From the IMG/VR virus record IMGVR_UViG_3300044640_002221, positions 1-64,000 of that record: 64,000 bases of DNA; one strand, 5' to 3'. Under the pieces are notes generated by a model. The model saw only the letters and a list, made by a program, of their open reading frames with translations, did not search any database and was not told the DNA's origin. Numbering within the stretch: position 1 is the stretch's first letter; the number at the start of each line of letters is the position of its first letter. The DNA comes from a virus. The translations under genes and the position numbers were made by a program. Below are positions 19,301-25,976 of this stretch, piece by piece.

Positions 19301-19574
19301 TCGCCCTGCTGACCCCTTAGCTAATAGTATTAAAGCTGCTCCAGAGGTACAACAGACAGGAGCTGTGGTTAAGACAGAATCTGGAGTAAGTGTGAGAATA
19401 GAGAAACGAGTAGATGATGCCCACCAGATTGAGAGAGCCGCCAGTCCGTTTCCTACAAGAGTTAACAAAGAAATGGCTAGTAGAGAATCTCAAGGACTTA
19501 GCAGCTTCAACAGCAGTGGGTTTATGGACTTGTTTGGAATGGCTGATGGTTGGACTAGTCAGCAGTATGCTTAA
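7353..19574 (+). CDS. giant virion protein: nuclease, tape-measure-like body, peptidoglycan-active C-terminus
   Basis: 4073 residues. Residues ~10-155 are a staphylococcal-nuclease/thermonuclease domain (RFALIDAPEV, KYGRSISEVFL, LLKEGLAKG). Residues ~160-3090 are long, alanine/glycine rich and studded with hydrophobic segments, as in tape-measure proteins. Near 3110-3230 is an RlpA/3D-type double-psi barrel (LTVQDTGPFVKGQRRGLDIT). Near 3345-3425 is an M23/LytM-like domain (SGQYVKYGQDLGL, then HTHMEL). Near 3480-3720 is a serine beta-lactamase/DD-peptidase-like domain (PASTLKLI with SxxK, YSENTSSNTL, then GGKIGN in place of KTG). A further ~170-residue domain follows (3730-3900). GGAG precedes the ATG. 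The likely role is a tail or ejected virion protein that sets length and opens the cell wall. Confidence 0.8.
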   Translation: MEYSTNPKPEKKSYSVSYIEDADTISVKRGSESFSVRFALIDAPEVAHSPLEQESKLRSVQNQLEWGERAKARVTELITQSGNQVELQVTGKDKYGRSISEVFLKSGQSLQEQLLKEGLAKGNYSFITDSADKTRVQAAESVAFKQSLGLWGDSSFINPSQYRQLLKSNAFSPNPFTSLSQPNTTLGSIYLPTTLSEGFASKYPNSKPQLYTDFYYTLTGKMPSGFQKYLARTADSQLGGVSFGSFINRIFPDLYSPGNGLVGTLAKGVGRVLDTATGFYAFDYYDKLRNGDLRGGINKYHQNQYKTNQQRGLFENLLGGLTTTAGATASSLAFYFGVSHTLSIARSHFEDIGVDYVTNLLSNSQNNVGDRALKSFFFSGDLLNVFTEIEEANIPGVKGKQVHDYFAYVMHKAGAASTFAESSNLDTTIITHLDNANSTGNTYTNDLIERLTRELNALHTSTASFAQATQQVERNVLGLNKSTGEIDLSRGLASGYNRPAGGLLSAIGNLRKVDSSNFINIIRPVINEIAVGTPQEITQLNIELSELQTQVGRSPFLKYADVKGGTYTFLEDITAQQYGYKRLETLASALDKVAEYIPANPLLYFKPYRDMVGITSLNVDRGNGNSENYSLRSLLGPGFSGLTKFSRRMMRSLGGLGSTENIVKQMGDNFRLFELEQELNRSEQRLFKDTTKILNRMKQPTGSVGMLNDLIKNRQPTANILADLTGALYSYDGTVAKTAEELLASKTSARLINKYKRDFATYNSLLQQVDNSTEALSSTPKTTFRAIRGALFSVGPLLILDKVLDPQFMRSPSVDLITQVFMDANLLQDKDTRHAQIEYTGAVPGYIKYPAMGIGFILGGHALPRFEQQQMAAGGFIEKAITKAANGTNLLDLLNSSPGTTPRSSLLSGLTEDVVNEVASLGKYRTRTRFGWLGAFLGGATALLGTQAVFGMAAGFMNLVRSPFRDSAPKTQPEPMIAAFSLAASVRHRFNNLNDKNPLSRKELGLMEVSYAAANSLLYGRQNRRREIFTFATQILNPIFQFTAVSKLDPQGNALTLGAGFQFLPILGAGSIPPAPFEIRLKPLMTKAALRKQQFLATAAALDDQNASKSRDTYSKNQNSSFAANALSLLSLPGLLLSVNKDTSFSQIISFVGASSYLASGTNRIENFLRTNAGQAVRTELKQIKPLYDIAKFGLGTVETMARYSQVPLLVMPNALMKATTSYFNIPQQSLAKFGSRARAIAPYLLAYAFASGITSPEGSFSGVEADKEPNYAAAELSRFAFSVAPITAIYGSGLQKAGVFARADSFDNVTGNGFIARKQQQIAQIAKVASESGAEAPLIRSAALRLSIASRRIFSISAVLAAVGLGVRATTGKSLGFLDIISDSSPAPANPEQAAYWRAAGIERARYQPKNLGEAAGNYANYLVRSIGGLLGIDRLIYRDDSNAFMSLGGPFGVSEGKSGFRLYTQAQATFVDISGSSYSLGETMMSTDLAMQLVAVIGGMEQTDYEKEKNISLFSDRYQKFRGATPRRTPAKVTGELSSSEAQAASGASSAFISALAYRKAYSDNLRYQRPSELTLDLLMESAKTGRIASRFGFIKPSFNSLATLGSISGDFIKGGTGLLQRAANSLSNFVNQVRGTGTTYSTELMTETPREQQSSLPVIGYFTDTFKYILGGFSGTTTAAASGTLLLQQAPLLLLTVGSSLTFAVQMTTALAAYHHGGLAQDALRQVEDKHLDFRRRGVVKVGSREVKSSYYLTIEPKSGGSVKPKVLSLSSQMLEDSSIVSPGQDIGVTKSRIDSISKSVQKTIKDYYTGLQNLVNPKGNSSLNSLDINILLGDNPDTTDFVSKLRSHVNDNLLQRGVVAPTSKGSPLVKFYEILSIKEVDSVLSRLDGLDVEINNILAKTATDDVKKNLIKVSIASKLQNLDSSLFENATAGYLTDAQMAVQFDYSPEIGMARSRVPGLSGSTLATSEIIRTSGYLGLLKQGLQGLGRLTNRVIDAVPFYNIASALTKAASSSDSLERGRAAGAAAFYTSQLPQIGFSVLALRGLAGLGWGAGIGLVAAGVGLYLADQYFLKGATTKAIQRGGRWVDRNIGSPFTRMTAGVYDTLAQTPVVSQVLSVVGLPFRALDPLLDSAWQSAENSPAGYAALSFVLPRTIDQVYQEQAFKNPAYNRAGERMELLSNSEVRNYYKQKLRYNRSKADSLSSGVSSAIAPFLLGGTSSVGEQQIQSMYFDSKGGAPRVLAPFANQSMVSGIQQLAIERREAIAAHGGYGSYKRRRLLAFDGLGKFSILSSVYTKASLAFNGTYQGLLAKGLTETATTLSWIPRGWNKFTTWTADQTRALKGIAIDRPFVNFSNWVAKKWSGIKNIPAIKGPVTAIKNIPSAIGGTSLGKGYTAIKAGVAERLTDFGSTWGVRFVRGSVFALSAYAITTLASRIILSVVGSIGSKLDPDNKESAERFYKAAAIASNPSIATGVAAVTFAATLVSRRASPFLAKVNTSLYKGLITGLGGAGLYGGTAYAFSFLPALFIKDQKTKESFQMGAAISGGLVGAYRYGLLQPFSKTYRPLGALNSFNIVGSKGFQVPLNRLTLLEADFNRVKGIGVGTGKFFTGLVPQQTRTSISNYFTNSTWIKNSLGAVKGTFSKLNFKPISWFKVSRQTKVKLGRFGRSVGTTTRNVGVFARNFAPSLLDIGLVSYAGTQVFQLNDRSTRQQFRAEYQNLSSVSINAVVGSFLALKMQSPGAALIVALGLERTINPLVGQVLGDLGYKDETGLVKAGVLIGSGAALTYSVHSGFTYGLKALSKTPTSPVGASAALKGWAKPASRIISGVQLGLSVGNIVNEANKPANRDYRVVSQSLGKDAAGIVSSFTTSVGLLGGPVGIFGTAVASSVAEPILADSFSKTLERRMRQAGRTSKQRGRELQRSATEWTVGGLVAGVGIGLAATLIAVGAAVTAPILATGALIGATAGALIGLYIGIEKFFWGTQASPFDKGEQRNNTLPASRPTSSSKTLQHAQYLQKRNQQQSKNSILVASADIGQSDIGYYSFQKEKEESLSLLDYFKSGLSALGGGILNAGRKVKRVFERLGKQAQDNLFGSQEYVEPSIEGTGGIPIVSTYYTPGEGGSINGPKVDARSQYIDANSNVAAVRNLGVRGGLPYGSVIQVSNPKTGRSEMLTVQDTGPFVKGQRRGLDITKAAYDRLGGTGLTTFNVRIISAPGAKPGQVFKVETPDNFSYELVYGDQQRREGLLEQVGTGLENSYERLFDNNIIVREKLNVRNSINQRVPNSFADTEIHHPSRGKRGREGRRNYVDMGGVLEEVNSRNPSLIKKDFLLSKNGSLDVNVPSPAAGYVSLDSSWGGVYIYEDAARTKLLAVVLHLDNFKIKSGQYVKYGQDLGLQGGKGVGRRYAKHTHMELTKEGYDYYFKDVQDGVFDRKLNGALNVQGSIQPVVNTTLKNKPFAQIADWATTNHGQTQNSLNLESIARRNNLESIVVQKLGSKQQQSFNKDKYLPPASTLKLIISDLVIQEVKSGRLSVNTKVTVSKSDVAEYSSIKAGSSLSVASLLQQTLRYSENTSSNTLIRLLGGTEAATKLARAKGYTSTTIGNPFSIVGAKGFKNTSTASDVTKAMSSILSDKSEAGVVASKALYSTRNFGFKGEIGGKIGNTSKVIGDVGLANIKGETYIITAFSLRNGNLDSSRSVIKNSINQVIEAYYNPAPNNQSQVTPRSNKGQLKLPQGYESLNLLAETLITNKYFDQSTAKGRAALATALLIGGGEAFGKGTTRTDFFTYMGGTGDMMKGFAQFNTTIREFREKTKSPDSYMNLLGSMLTGERTLPRGIGRFNSAELASAVQQGKVTSGKQLIQFIQNRIDKVSWQGLYDGMRRVPGLADQLVNYLRNSQSVKPTKQGYATSITPKTALSESDRQTLISSSLGLSTSQLQKITKEYKQGTQTLDLVKQKVAQQTQNLNIQVEAGGDTPKPSDRPADPLANSIKAAPEVQQTGAVVKTESGVSVRIEKRVDDAHQIERAASPFPTRVNKEMASRESQGLSSFNSSGFMDLFGMADGWTSQQYA

Positions 19575-19815
19575 ACAACTCTTTTAAATCAACAGGTATA
19601 TGTTGACTACTTGCTATAGCGTACACTTTGCACTCACCTTTGTAGTCTGTCAAAAAGAACTTAAGTTGGTTTGAGTTTTTGAATTTAAGTTCTAGTCCAG
19701 GTGCTACAAAAGTAGAGTTTAAAATACTATACCAAAGTTTGGAATCTACCAAAAGATAGTATCTTTGTTCTGCTTGATGGTGTGAACTTACGCTCACCAA
19801 TGTGTATACTATCAA
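19555..19815 (-). CDS. hypothetical protein, convergent with the giant gene
   Basis: 86 residues; its end overlaps the last 20 bases of the giant gene on the other strand, and its start is divergent from the recombinase. Contains YYLLVDSKLWYSILNSTF and LKFFLTDYKGECKVYAI, a mixed alpha/beta composition typical of a real small protein. A regulator of the adjacent recombinase is possible from position only. Confidence 0.5.
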   Translation of the reverse strand: MIVYTLVSVSSHHQAEQRYYLLVDSKLWYSILNSTFVAPGLELKFKNSNQLKFFLTDYKGECKVYAIASSQHIPVDLKELFKHTAD

Positions 19816-19837
19816 GTATGATTTTCAAGGTTTTACA

Positions 19838-21430
19838 ATGTCTCAATCTCAAGTATTTGCTTACTGCCGTGTCTCTACTTCTGAACAGGCAGAGGATAGA
19901 GATTCTCTTGTTAAACAGATGCGCCGCCTCCGCGCTGCTGGAGCTACCAAAATCTATTATGATGTGGAATCCAGAACTGTTGACACTCGCCGGGGCTTAA
20001 TGCAGTTAATAGCCGATGTTAGTTCTTCTCCAGCAGGTTTGATATCTAAGTTTCTATTTGTTAGAGTAGACCGTCTCACTTCTTCTAACAACGTATTCTA
20101 CACTTTAATGGATGCTCTTAATAAGAAAGAGATTAAATCTTTTGCTCTTGATGAACCTTTTGACATTGCTAGTATTGGCGGTGAGCTAACTATTGATGTT
20201 AGGTTAGCTGCTGCTAAGTATGAGATTAAAATGTTATCAATGCGCGTTAAAAAAGAACGAGATGCAAGAAAAAAAGATGCTAAAGCACACTGGAACGCTC
20301 CTTATGGTTATATAGTTAACAACGACAGTTATTACCTTGACAACCGAGAAGTTATCTGTCTACTAGAAGGTAAAAGAGTATTGACAAGAGCTGAATTAGT
20401 AAGACACGTCTTTGATACTTTCTTTGAAGTTGGAACTATTAACAAGACAGTTTCTACTCTACACCAAACTTTTGGCATTGAATCAAAAGCAATAGTTAAG
20501 AGTAAGGAAAAAAGACCAAACATAATAAAAGAAGAAGATGAGTTAAACTACGAATCTATCAAGAATATGTCTGGTGGTTCTGTGATAGTTGGTTATTCTG
20601 CTAAGAGTTTAAAATGGACGGTCTCTGGTCTGAAAAATACTCTAGTTAATCCTGTCTACGCTGGTGGTACACCTTATGATATTAACCTTAAACTCAAAAG
20701 CCATAAGAAACCATTTGAACAGTGGACAGTAGCTTGGGGAAGTCATGGTAATACAGATGACTACTCTACCAACAACTTTGGGGCTACAGGAGAAGCAATC
20801 ATTACTAGACTAGAGTACGACAGAGTTAGAGAGGTAATTACTTCTAACCGTCATAACAGATGGTCTAACGAACAGAAGTTTACTAACCCTTTTGCTGGAT
20901 TATTAAAGTGTGCACATTGCGGGGCTGCTTACACCAGACAATCTAAAAAGCTTGTTAAAGGTAAGAACTTTATTAGATACCATTATCAATGCAGCTTTTA
21001 TCACATTAAAGCTTGTACTAACAAAACTATGATCAGTTCTGATGTACTAGAAAAGCAAGTAGTAGAGTTGTTAGTACAGGAAGCAGATAGACTTTCTGTA
21101 ATGGGATCACAGACTAACTTTACTCTACAGGAAAGCCAAGAGCTTAAAACTCTAAGGACTCAGTTAGCTGGACTGGAGGCTTTACCCTCTAGTTTAGATA
21201 TTGCTGGGTTGATAAATAAAGTCAGACAAGATATAGCAGCTATAGACCACTCTACAGCTGCTCAAACAACGCAGTATTTAGTTTCTAAAGATTTGATAAT
21301 TGAGGAGTTCAAACATCCTGAAACTTGGCTGGAGCTAGAGCCTTCTGACAAAACAGCTCTTCTTCAAGCTTGTATCCGAAAGATAATAGTAGGTGGCAAC
21401 CGAGTAGTAAGTATAGAGTATAAGTATTAA
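19838..21430 (+). CDS. large serine recombinase (XisF/phage-integrase type)
   Basis: 531 residues from ATG 19838 (MSQSQVFAYCRVSTSEQ); AAGG lies upstream, and a start at 19802 would add 12 non-conserved residues. N-terminal resolvase domain: YCRVSTSEQ with nucleophile Ser13 and SLVKQMRRLRAAGATKIYYD. Middle recombinase domain: WNAPYGYIV, with RHVFDTFFEVGTINKTVSTL. Zinc ribbon: FAGLLKCAHCGAAYTRQSKK with a second Cys pair (YQCSF...KACTNK). A coiled coil follows. Such enzymes integrate phages or excise developmental elements such as the fdxN element in Anabaena. The gene is the last plus-strand gene before the early region, a typical lysogeny position. Confidence 0.85.
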   Translation: MSQSQVFAYCRVSTSEQAEDRDSLVKQMRRLRAAGATKIYYDVESRTVDTRRGLMQLIADVSSSPAGLISKFLFVRVDRLTSSNNVFYTLMDALNKKEIKSFALDEPFDIASIGGELTIDVRLAAAKYEIKMLSMRVKKERDARKKDAKAHWNAPYGYIVNNDSYYLDNREVICLLEGKRVLTRAELVRHVFDTFFEVGTINKTVSTLHQTFGIESKAIVKSKEKRPNIIKEEDELNYESIKNMSGGSVIVGYSAKSLKWTVSGLKNTLVNPVYAGGTPYDINLKLKSHKKPFEQWTVAWGSHGNTDDYSTNNFGATGEAIITRLEYDRVREVITSNRHNRWSNEQKFTNPFAGLLKCAHCGAAYTRQSKKLVKGKNFIRYHYQCSFYHIKACTNKTMISSDVLEKQVVELLVQEADRLSVMGSQTNFTLQESQELKTLRTQLAGLEALPSSLDIAGLINKVRQDIAAIDHSTAAQTTQYLVSKDLIIEEFKHPETWLELEPSDKTALLQACIRKIIVGGNRVVSIEYKY

Positions 21431-21540
21431 GCAGCTTTATCTAAGCCTGCTTGGTGTTCTTCTCTTGCTAGTCTCTTTTTACGGGCGGCTAAGACTATGC
21501 GGGCAACTAGTTCTGCTAATGTTTCTTTTCTCTTTATCAT
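21427..21540 (-). CDS. 37-residue basic peptide
   Basis: ATG 21540 to TAA 21427 encodes MIKRKETLAELVARIVLAAR followed by KKRLAREEH, a single basic amphipathic helix. It overlaps the recombinase stop on the other strand. No strong ribosome binding site is visible; it resembles a small DNA-binding or recombination-directionality peptide, but that is a guess from size and place. Confidence 0.4.
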   Translation of the reverse strand: MIKRKETLAELVARIVLAARKKRLAREEHQAGLDKAA

Positions 21541-21621
21541 GTTGTTGACTTTAAACTCTTATCACTTTAATGTTGTAAGCAATTCTTTTCTGCTTTTAGC
21601 TAACTCTTTTGAGGTAGCAAG

Positions 21622-22146
21622 TTAATCAGTAGCCCAGCCTGCTTTTAATAACTGGGCTCTGTTAGTTACTGTTATTCCTGTAGCTAGATACTCTTCTAAG
21701 GAGTTTACTAGCTTACCGTTTAAATCAAGCTTGTAGTCTACTAGGGCTATTAACCAGACTGCTGGCTTGGTTTCTAAATGATCTTTGACTGCCTCTGCGA
21801 TCGCATACTCTGGGGATAGTTTCTCTCTCAGTAGAATAGCTGTTATCAAGATGCTGAGAGATATCTGTTTGTAAGTAGAGTAAATCTTAAGTGTAGAATC
21901 TGCCTCATAGTTACTCAGAAAAGCTAGTAGTGCGGCTGTTGTTTCTACGTCAGCATACTCAAAGTGGTAGTCACTTTCTTCTGGATTATCTGAAGGAAGA
22001 TAAGGGGTGTACCTCTGGTCTAGTACCCTTCTAGCGTTAAAGGCGTATTTTGCATCTTGCAGACTCCAAGTGTGTGAGCAGCTTACATAAACTAAATCAT
22101 CAGTTTTAGTAAGAGCTGAAAGCTGATGTTGGGATATTATCTGCAT
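21622..22146 (-). CDS. hypothetical protein
   Basis: 174 residues. No domain recognised; visible stretches are SCSHTWSLQDAKYAFNARRV and KPAVWLIALVDYKLDLNGKL. Overlaps the next gene upstream by 41 bases, which implies translational coupling or a later true start. Confidence 0.55.
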   Translation of the reverse strand: MQIISQHQLSALTKTDDLVYVSCSHTWSLQDAKYAFNARRVLDQRYTPYLPSDNPEESDYHFEYADVETTAALLAFLSNYEADSTLKIYSTYKQISLSILITAILLREKLSPEYAIAEAVKDHLETKPAVWLIALVDYKLDLNGKLVNSLEEYLATGITVTNRAQLLKAGWATD

Positions 22147-22525
22147 AGCTTAACTCTTCTACTTTTAAAATTAGTTTACTTACTATTGAATTTTTTCTCT
22201 GTGGCTGTAGACCTAGTTTAGTTATATCTAGAACCTCTTTAATTATAAAAGTTTTACTAAACAAGACATCTATAGCTTTGTTAGTTGGAGTATCTACTAA
22301 GACACCATCTATTTTTATAATTACCTTCTGCTCTTTTAGTAAAACACAGAGCGCTTCTTTAGACAATCTTCCTCTTTCTAGAGTCAGTAGTTTTTCCGCA
22401 TGGTTAAACTCTAAGCTAAAAAAGTTACCTATTAGTTTTAATTCTTGATCTAGTAATACAAATAGCTGGATGTTATAACCACTTACAGGGTCTAAGTTAT
22501 AATTGTGCAGTAAAGTCGCTGTCAT
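22106..22525 (-). CDS. hypothetical protein
   Basis: 139 residues with alternating hydrophobic strands (IQLFVLLDQELKLIGNFFSL, KVIIKIDGVLVDTP). Starts 4 bases inside the end of the Dps-like gene (ATGA-type overlap), so it belongs to the same operon. Not recognised. Confidence 0.55.
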   Translation of the reverse strand: MTATLLHNYNLDPVSGYNIQLFVLLDQELKLIGNFFSLEFNHAEKLLTLERGRLSKEALCVLLKEQKVIIKIDGVLVDTPTNKAIDVLFSKTFIIKEVLDITKLGLQPQRKNSIVSKLILKVEELSYADNIPTSAFSSY

Positions 22526-22983
22526 TTTCCTAGAGTAGCTCCTAGCTTAAATATGTAACTACTATAGCTTTCAGATAAGTCTCCAGCCATGTTTATTACG
22601 GCTTCGCACCCAACAGCTTGAGCTTCTGTTATCACAGTTTTTAGGGAGTCTATAACAATTGACTGGTCTTCATAAAGAATACTTATCATTGTCAGGGCAT
22701 CTTGTGCGCCATCTATCTCTTTAACATCAGATAGTTGTAGATAGACTGTGAGCATTGAGGGGGCTTTGTAACCTAAGCTTCTAATATTCTCGGCTATTCT
22801 ATCAATGTTAGTCCCCATGTCTGTGTACAGGTCAGATAGCAGGGAATGGTATTGAGGGAAGTTTGGACCATTAACATTCCAGTGGCAGCCCCAAGTCTTT
22901 GAATACAATACAAACGCATTTGCTTGGGCTTTGTACAGAGCTCTTACTAGTTCTAAATACTTACCTTCATCCATTGTTATCAC
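22522..22983 (-). CDS. dps: Dps/ferritin-like protein
   Basis: 153 residues, the normal Dps length. Shows the Dps signature WGCHWNVNGPNFPQYHSLLS (residues ~31-50) with the ferroxidase His, followed by DLYTDMGTNIDRIAENIRSL with the Asp and Glu ligands. Dps proteins form 12-mers that bind iron and protect DNA from peroxide. It lies directly downstream of the ribonucleotide reductase genes, which use an iron cofactor, so iron handling or protection of phage DNA are both reasonable roles. Confidence 0.8.
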   Translation of the reverse strand: MITMDEGKYLELVRALYKAQANAFVLYSKTWGCHWNVNGPNFPQYHSLLSDLYTDMGTNIDRIAENIRSLGYKAPSMLTVYLQLSDVKEIDGAQDALTMISILYEDQSIVIDSLKTVITEAQAVGCEAVINMAGDLSESYSSYIFKLGATLGK

Positions 22984-23033
22984 CAGTAGTTTAAATAGTT
23001 TAGGGGAGTTATCAGCTTCCCTAGTTGTTTAGA

Positions 23034-24944
23034 TTAACCTTGACAAGGAATACAAACCTCATCATCTGACTTGATTAGAGGACAAGCTTCTGCTGTTGCA
23101 GGTTTAATAGCTTCATAATCAACAACACTTCCAGCTCTGGACTTAGGTTCACCTTTCTGGTAGTAAAGAGATTTAACTCCCAGCTTCCAAGCTGCAAAGT
23201 GAACTTTATTAATCTCAGCTAGTGTGGCACTCTCTGGGAAGAATAAGTTCAGGCTTTGCGATTGGTCAATATATTGCTGACGGGCTGCTGCTTGACGTAC
23301 TAATTCCAACTGATCAATCTCATGAGCTGTTAGGAACACAGCTTTCTCATGCTCGGATAGGAAAGGTAAGTGTTGTACTGACCCAGCGTGAGCTAGAATA
23401 TCTGACCACACTTCGGTCTGGTCATAGCCTTTTTCTTTCAGCAACTCAGCAAAGACAGTGTTGCGTTGAATGAACGCTCCTTTAGTATCTTTGATAAAGT
23501 AGTTGGCTACTATAGGTTCTATACCTTCAGAGACGTTACCACAAATGGTAGAGTTAGATTTGGTAGGAGCACAACAAGTGGTGTGAGTGTTTCTGACTCC
23601 GAAACCTTTACACCATTCTGGCTCCCCAAAGATAAAGGCTAATTCTGCTGTGGCTGCTAATGTACCTTCTTCTAAACGCTCAAACAATTCTTCATTTAGA
23701 ACTCTGGCTTCATTAGACGCAAAAGGAATACTTCTTTGTTGTAAAAGAGTGTGGTAGCCCATTACACCTAAACCTAAAGCCCTAGACTTTTCCGCAAAGG
23801 CTACAGCTTTCTCAAAACCTACTTTGCCTCTAGCTTTCTGGATAAACTCTTCCATCACTGCGTCTAGCAGATAAATGGAGTCTTGAACTACTCTTGAATC
23901 ATTTTTCCACTCATCATACTTTGCTGCATTAAGAGAGGATAAGCAACACACTAAGGTGTAAAGCTCGCTTGTATGCAAATTAATCTCACAGCAGAGATTA
24001 CTACCTTTTACATCCAGTCCAAGCGCTTTATAGCACTCTGGATTTGCTCTGTTAACTGTATCAATAAAGAAAAGGTAAGGCTCTCCTGTCTGTCTGCGTA
24101 ACTGTAAGACCTTAGCCCAACGGCGCCTGGCTTCTTCATCTCCAGCTTGTAATCTTTCCATGAAGCTATCAGGAATTACTACAGCGTGATGAATGTTTAG
24201 ACATTGAAAGTTAGGGTCTCCATGCGGTTGACGCATCTTAATGAAGTCATCAAAGTCTGGATGGTCAATATTTAGATACGCTGCGAGAGCGCCTTTCCTA
24301 AACCCACTCTGCGATACGCCAACTATTTCTGAGTCATGAATCTTTAGCCAAGGTACAACGCCGCTAGATACACCACCATTGGCGATCGCAGCACCTCTAG
24401 CTCTAATGTCTGAGATATGAACTGCAGTGCCACCCCCATTAGAAGTTAGCCAAGGTATCTCTTGAAAGGAAGAGAAAATAGACTCTCTGTTATCTCCTAC
24501 ATAAGAAGCAAAGCAAGAAATTGGATAACCTTTGTCAGTTCCCATGTTAGACAATACAGGGCTGGCTCCTCCAAGCCATCCTTTCCAAAAGAGTTCAAAG
24601 AATCTTTCACAATAGTATCTATACTTGCTACCATTTTCATCTAATATCTTATAGTAACTAGCTGCTGCTTCTGCAACTCGTGCCCACATTTCTTTTGGAG
24701 TCTCGCGCCAAAAGGTTTTAATAGTTCCATCATCTTTTGTTTCTGTTACTTCTTGCCAGAACTGTTTTGGCTCTTCACTTGTTAGCAAATAGCCAGACTT
24801 TAATGTCCCCCAACCTTCAATAGTCAGCCACTCTGGTGCTTCTCCAGCTTCTTTCAAGCCTTGTAACTCATCATTCAACTCTTTATACAAAACGAACTGT
24901 TCGTTGCCGCTCATCTGTCTACTATCCTTATAATGCAAAATCAA
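23034..24944 (-). CDS. nrdA: class I ribonucleotide reductase, large subunit
   Basis: 636 residues, shorter than the ~760 of full NrdA; there is no N-terminal ATP-cone, so allosteric activity control is probably missing. Key features: PISCFASYVGD, LTSNGGGTAVHISDIRARG (effector loop region), KGSNLCCEINLHT and a C-terminal CIPC shuttle pair before the last two residues. It converts ribonucleoside diphosphates to deoxy forms with NrdB. The start overlaps nrdB by 17 bases. A copy of the 13-bp palindrome sits at codons for NEQFV (24892-24904). Confidence 0.92.
   Translation of the reverse strand: MILHYKDSRQMSGNEQFVLYKELNDELQGLKEAGEAPEWLTIEGWGTLKSGYLLTSEEPKQFWQEVTETKDDGTIKTFWRETPKEMWARVAEAAASYYKILDENGSKYRYYCERFFELFWKGWLGGASPVLSNMGTDKGYPISCFASYVGDNRESIFSSFQEIPWLTSNGGGTAVHISDIRARGAAIANGGVSSGVVPWLKIHDSEIVGVSQSGFRKGALAAYLNIDHPDFDDFIKMRQPHGDPNFQCLNIHHAVVIPDSFMERLQAGDEEARRRWAKVLQLRRQTGEPYLFFIDTVNRANPECYKALGLDVKGSNLCCEINLHTSELYTLVCCLSSLNAAKYDEWKNDSRVVQDSIYLLDAVMEEFIQKARGKVGFEKAVAFAEKSRALGLGVMGYHTLLQQRSIPFASNEARVLNEELFERLEEGTLAATAELAFIFGEPEWCKGFGVRNTHTTCCAPTKSNSTICGNVSEGIEPIVANYFIKDTKGAFIQRNTVFAELLKEKGYDQTEVWSDILAHAGSVQHLPFLSEHEKAVFLTAHEIDQLELVRQAAARQQYIDQSQSLNLFFPESATLAEINKVHFAAWKLGVKSLYYQKGEPKSRAGSVVDYEAIKPATAEACPLIKSDDEVCIPCQG
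24892..24904. repeat. 13-bp near-palindrome ACGAACTGTTCGT inside nrdA
   Basis: Identical to the copies at 3471 and 57341. It lies close to the nrdA start and encodes NEQFV on the minus strand. Confidence 0.4.
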
Positions 24945-25899
24945 ATTCTAATTCATTGGGGTCGAAGCTTTCGCCTCTTGAGTAATTGGTTTCTCTGGTC
25001 AAGAAGAAGTCATGATTTCTTGCCGCACCAGTAAAGATGTCAAACCAACTAGATATAGCAGTGGCACTAGCCGCGTCAAACTCAATAACGGGCTTATACC
25101 CTAACTCCATGAGCTTCTTGTTAGCTCTAGCTCTGATGTAGTTCTTGAGGTCATTGGCTTTAAGACCTAGCAAGTCTCCACCTTCAAAGATAGAGTCTAT
25201 GAAGTCTTCCTCAAGCTTCACACAAGTTCTTGCTGCTTCATAAATATCTTGTTCTAGCTTACCTGTCCGAAGATGTGGTTTCTCGCTTAAATAAGTATTA
25301 AAAAGCCATATACCCGCTTCACTATGTAAGCCTTCGTCCCGACTGCTGTACTCTACAATTGTACCCAACCCCTTCATTTTGTTAAACGCTGGGAAGCGCA
25401 TAAGAACCGCAAAAGAAGAGAATAAAGAAACGCCTTCGGCAAAAGCACTAAATACAGCAAGAGAGCGAGCTATATCCTGCTCATCTTGGTCTCTAGCATC
25501 TACTAAACTATTAAACTTAGCCTTTGCTGTTGGGTCTTGTAAGAAGGCTTCAAAGTCATTAATGCCTAATGTTTCGCTTAAGTAGTTATAAGCCTCGGCG
25601 TGCACGACTTCATAAAAGCTAAAAGTCTTTGCCATGTCCCCAACCTCTGGCTTTGGAAACCATTTACAGACGTTTGACCAGTAGTCACCGATGATAATTT
25701 CTGACTGTGTAAAGCCTTTCAGAACGCCTGCTACCACAGCACGTTCTCTGGCATCTAGCTTACCTTTCCAGTCTAGTAAATCCTCGGTTAACGCGCACTC
25801 ACTGGCTAACCAGGGCATAAGTCGTTGGGTATTGCCGTATTGATATGCCTCTTCATACTCGAAGGGCTTATAGTTAAATCTGGGGTCTACTATTGACAT
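24928..25899 (-). CDS. nrdB: class I ribonucleotide reductase, small (radical) subunit
   Basis: 323 residues. Metal and radical residues are present: YEVVHAEAY gives Glu97, His100 and the tyrosyl-radical Tyr104; SSRDEGLHSEAG gives the later Glu and His ligands. This fits a diiron, tyrosyl-radical enzyme. It precedes nrdA with a 17-base overlap, giving an nrdB-nrdA-unknown-unknown-dps order. Confidence 0.92.
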   Translation of the reverse strand: MSIVDPRFNYKPFEYEEAYQYGNTQRLMPWLASECALTEDLLDWKGKLDARERAVVAGVLKGFTQSEIIIGDYWSNVCKWFPKPEVGDMAKTFSFYEVVHAEAYNYLSETLGINDFEAFLQDPTAKAKFNSLVDARDQDEQDIARSLAVFSAFAEGVSLFSSFAVLMRFPAFNKMKGLGTIVEYSSRDEGLHSEAGIWLFNTYLSEKPHLRTGKLEQDIYEAARTCVKLEEDFIDSIFEGGDLLGLKANDLKNYIRARANKKLMELGYKPVIEFDAASATAISSWFDIFTGAARNHDFFLTRETNYSRGESFDPNELEFDFAL

Positions 25900-25976
25900 A
25901 CAATCATAGTTCTGATGTGTCGGACTCTTTCTAACCTACTATTTAAACAATGTTATTAGCCGACAGTTCTAAAAAA

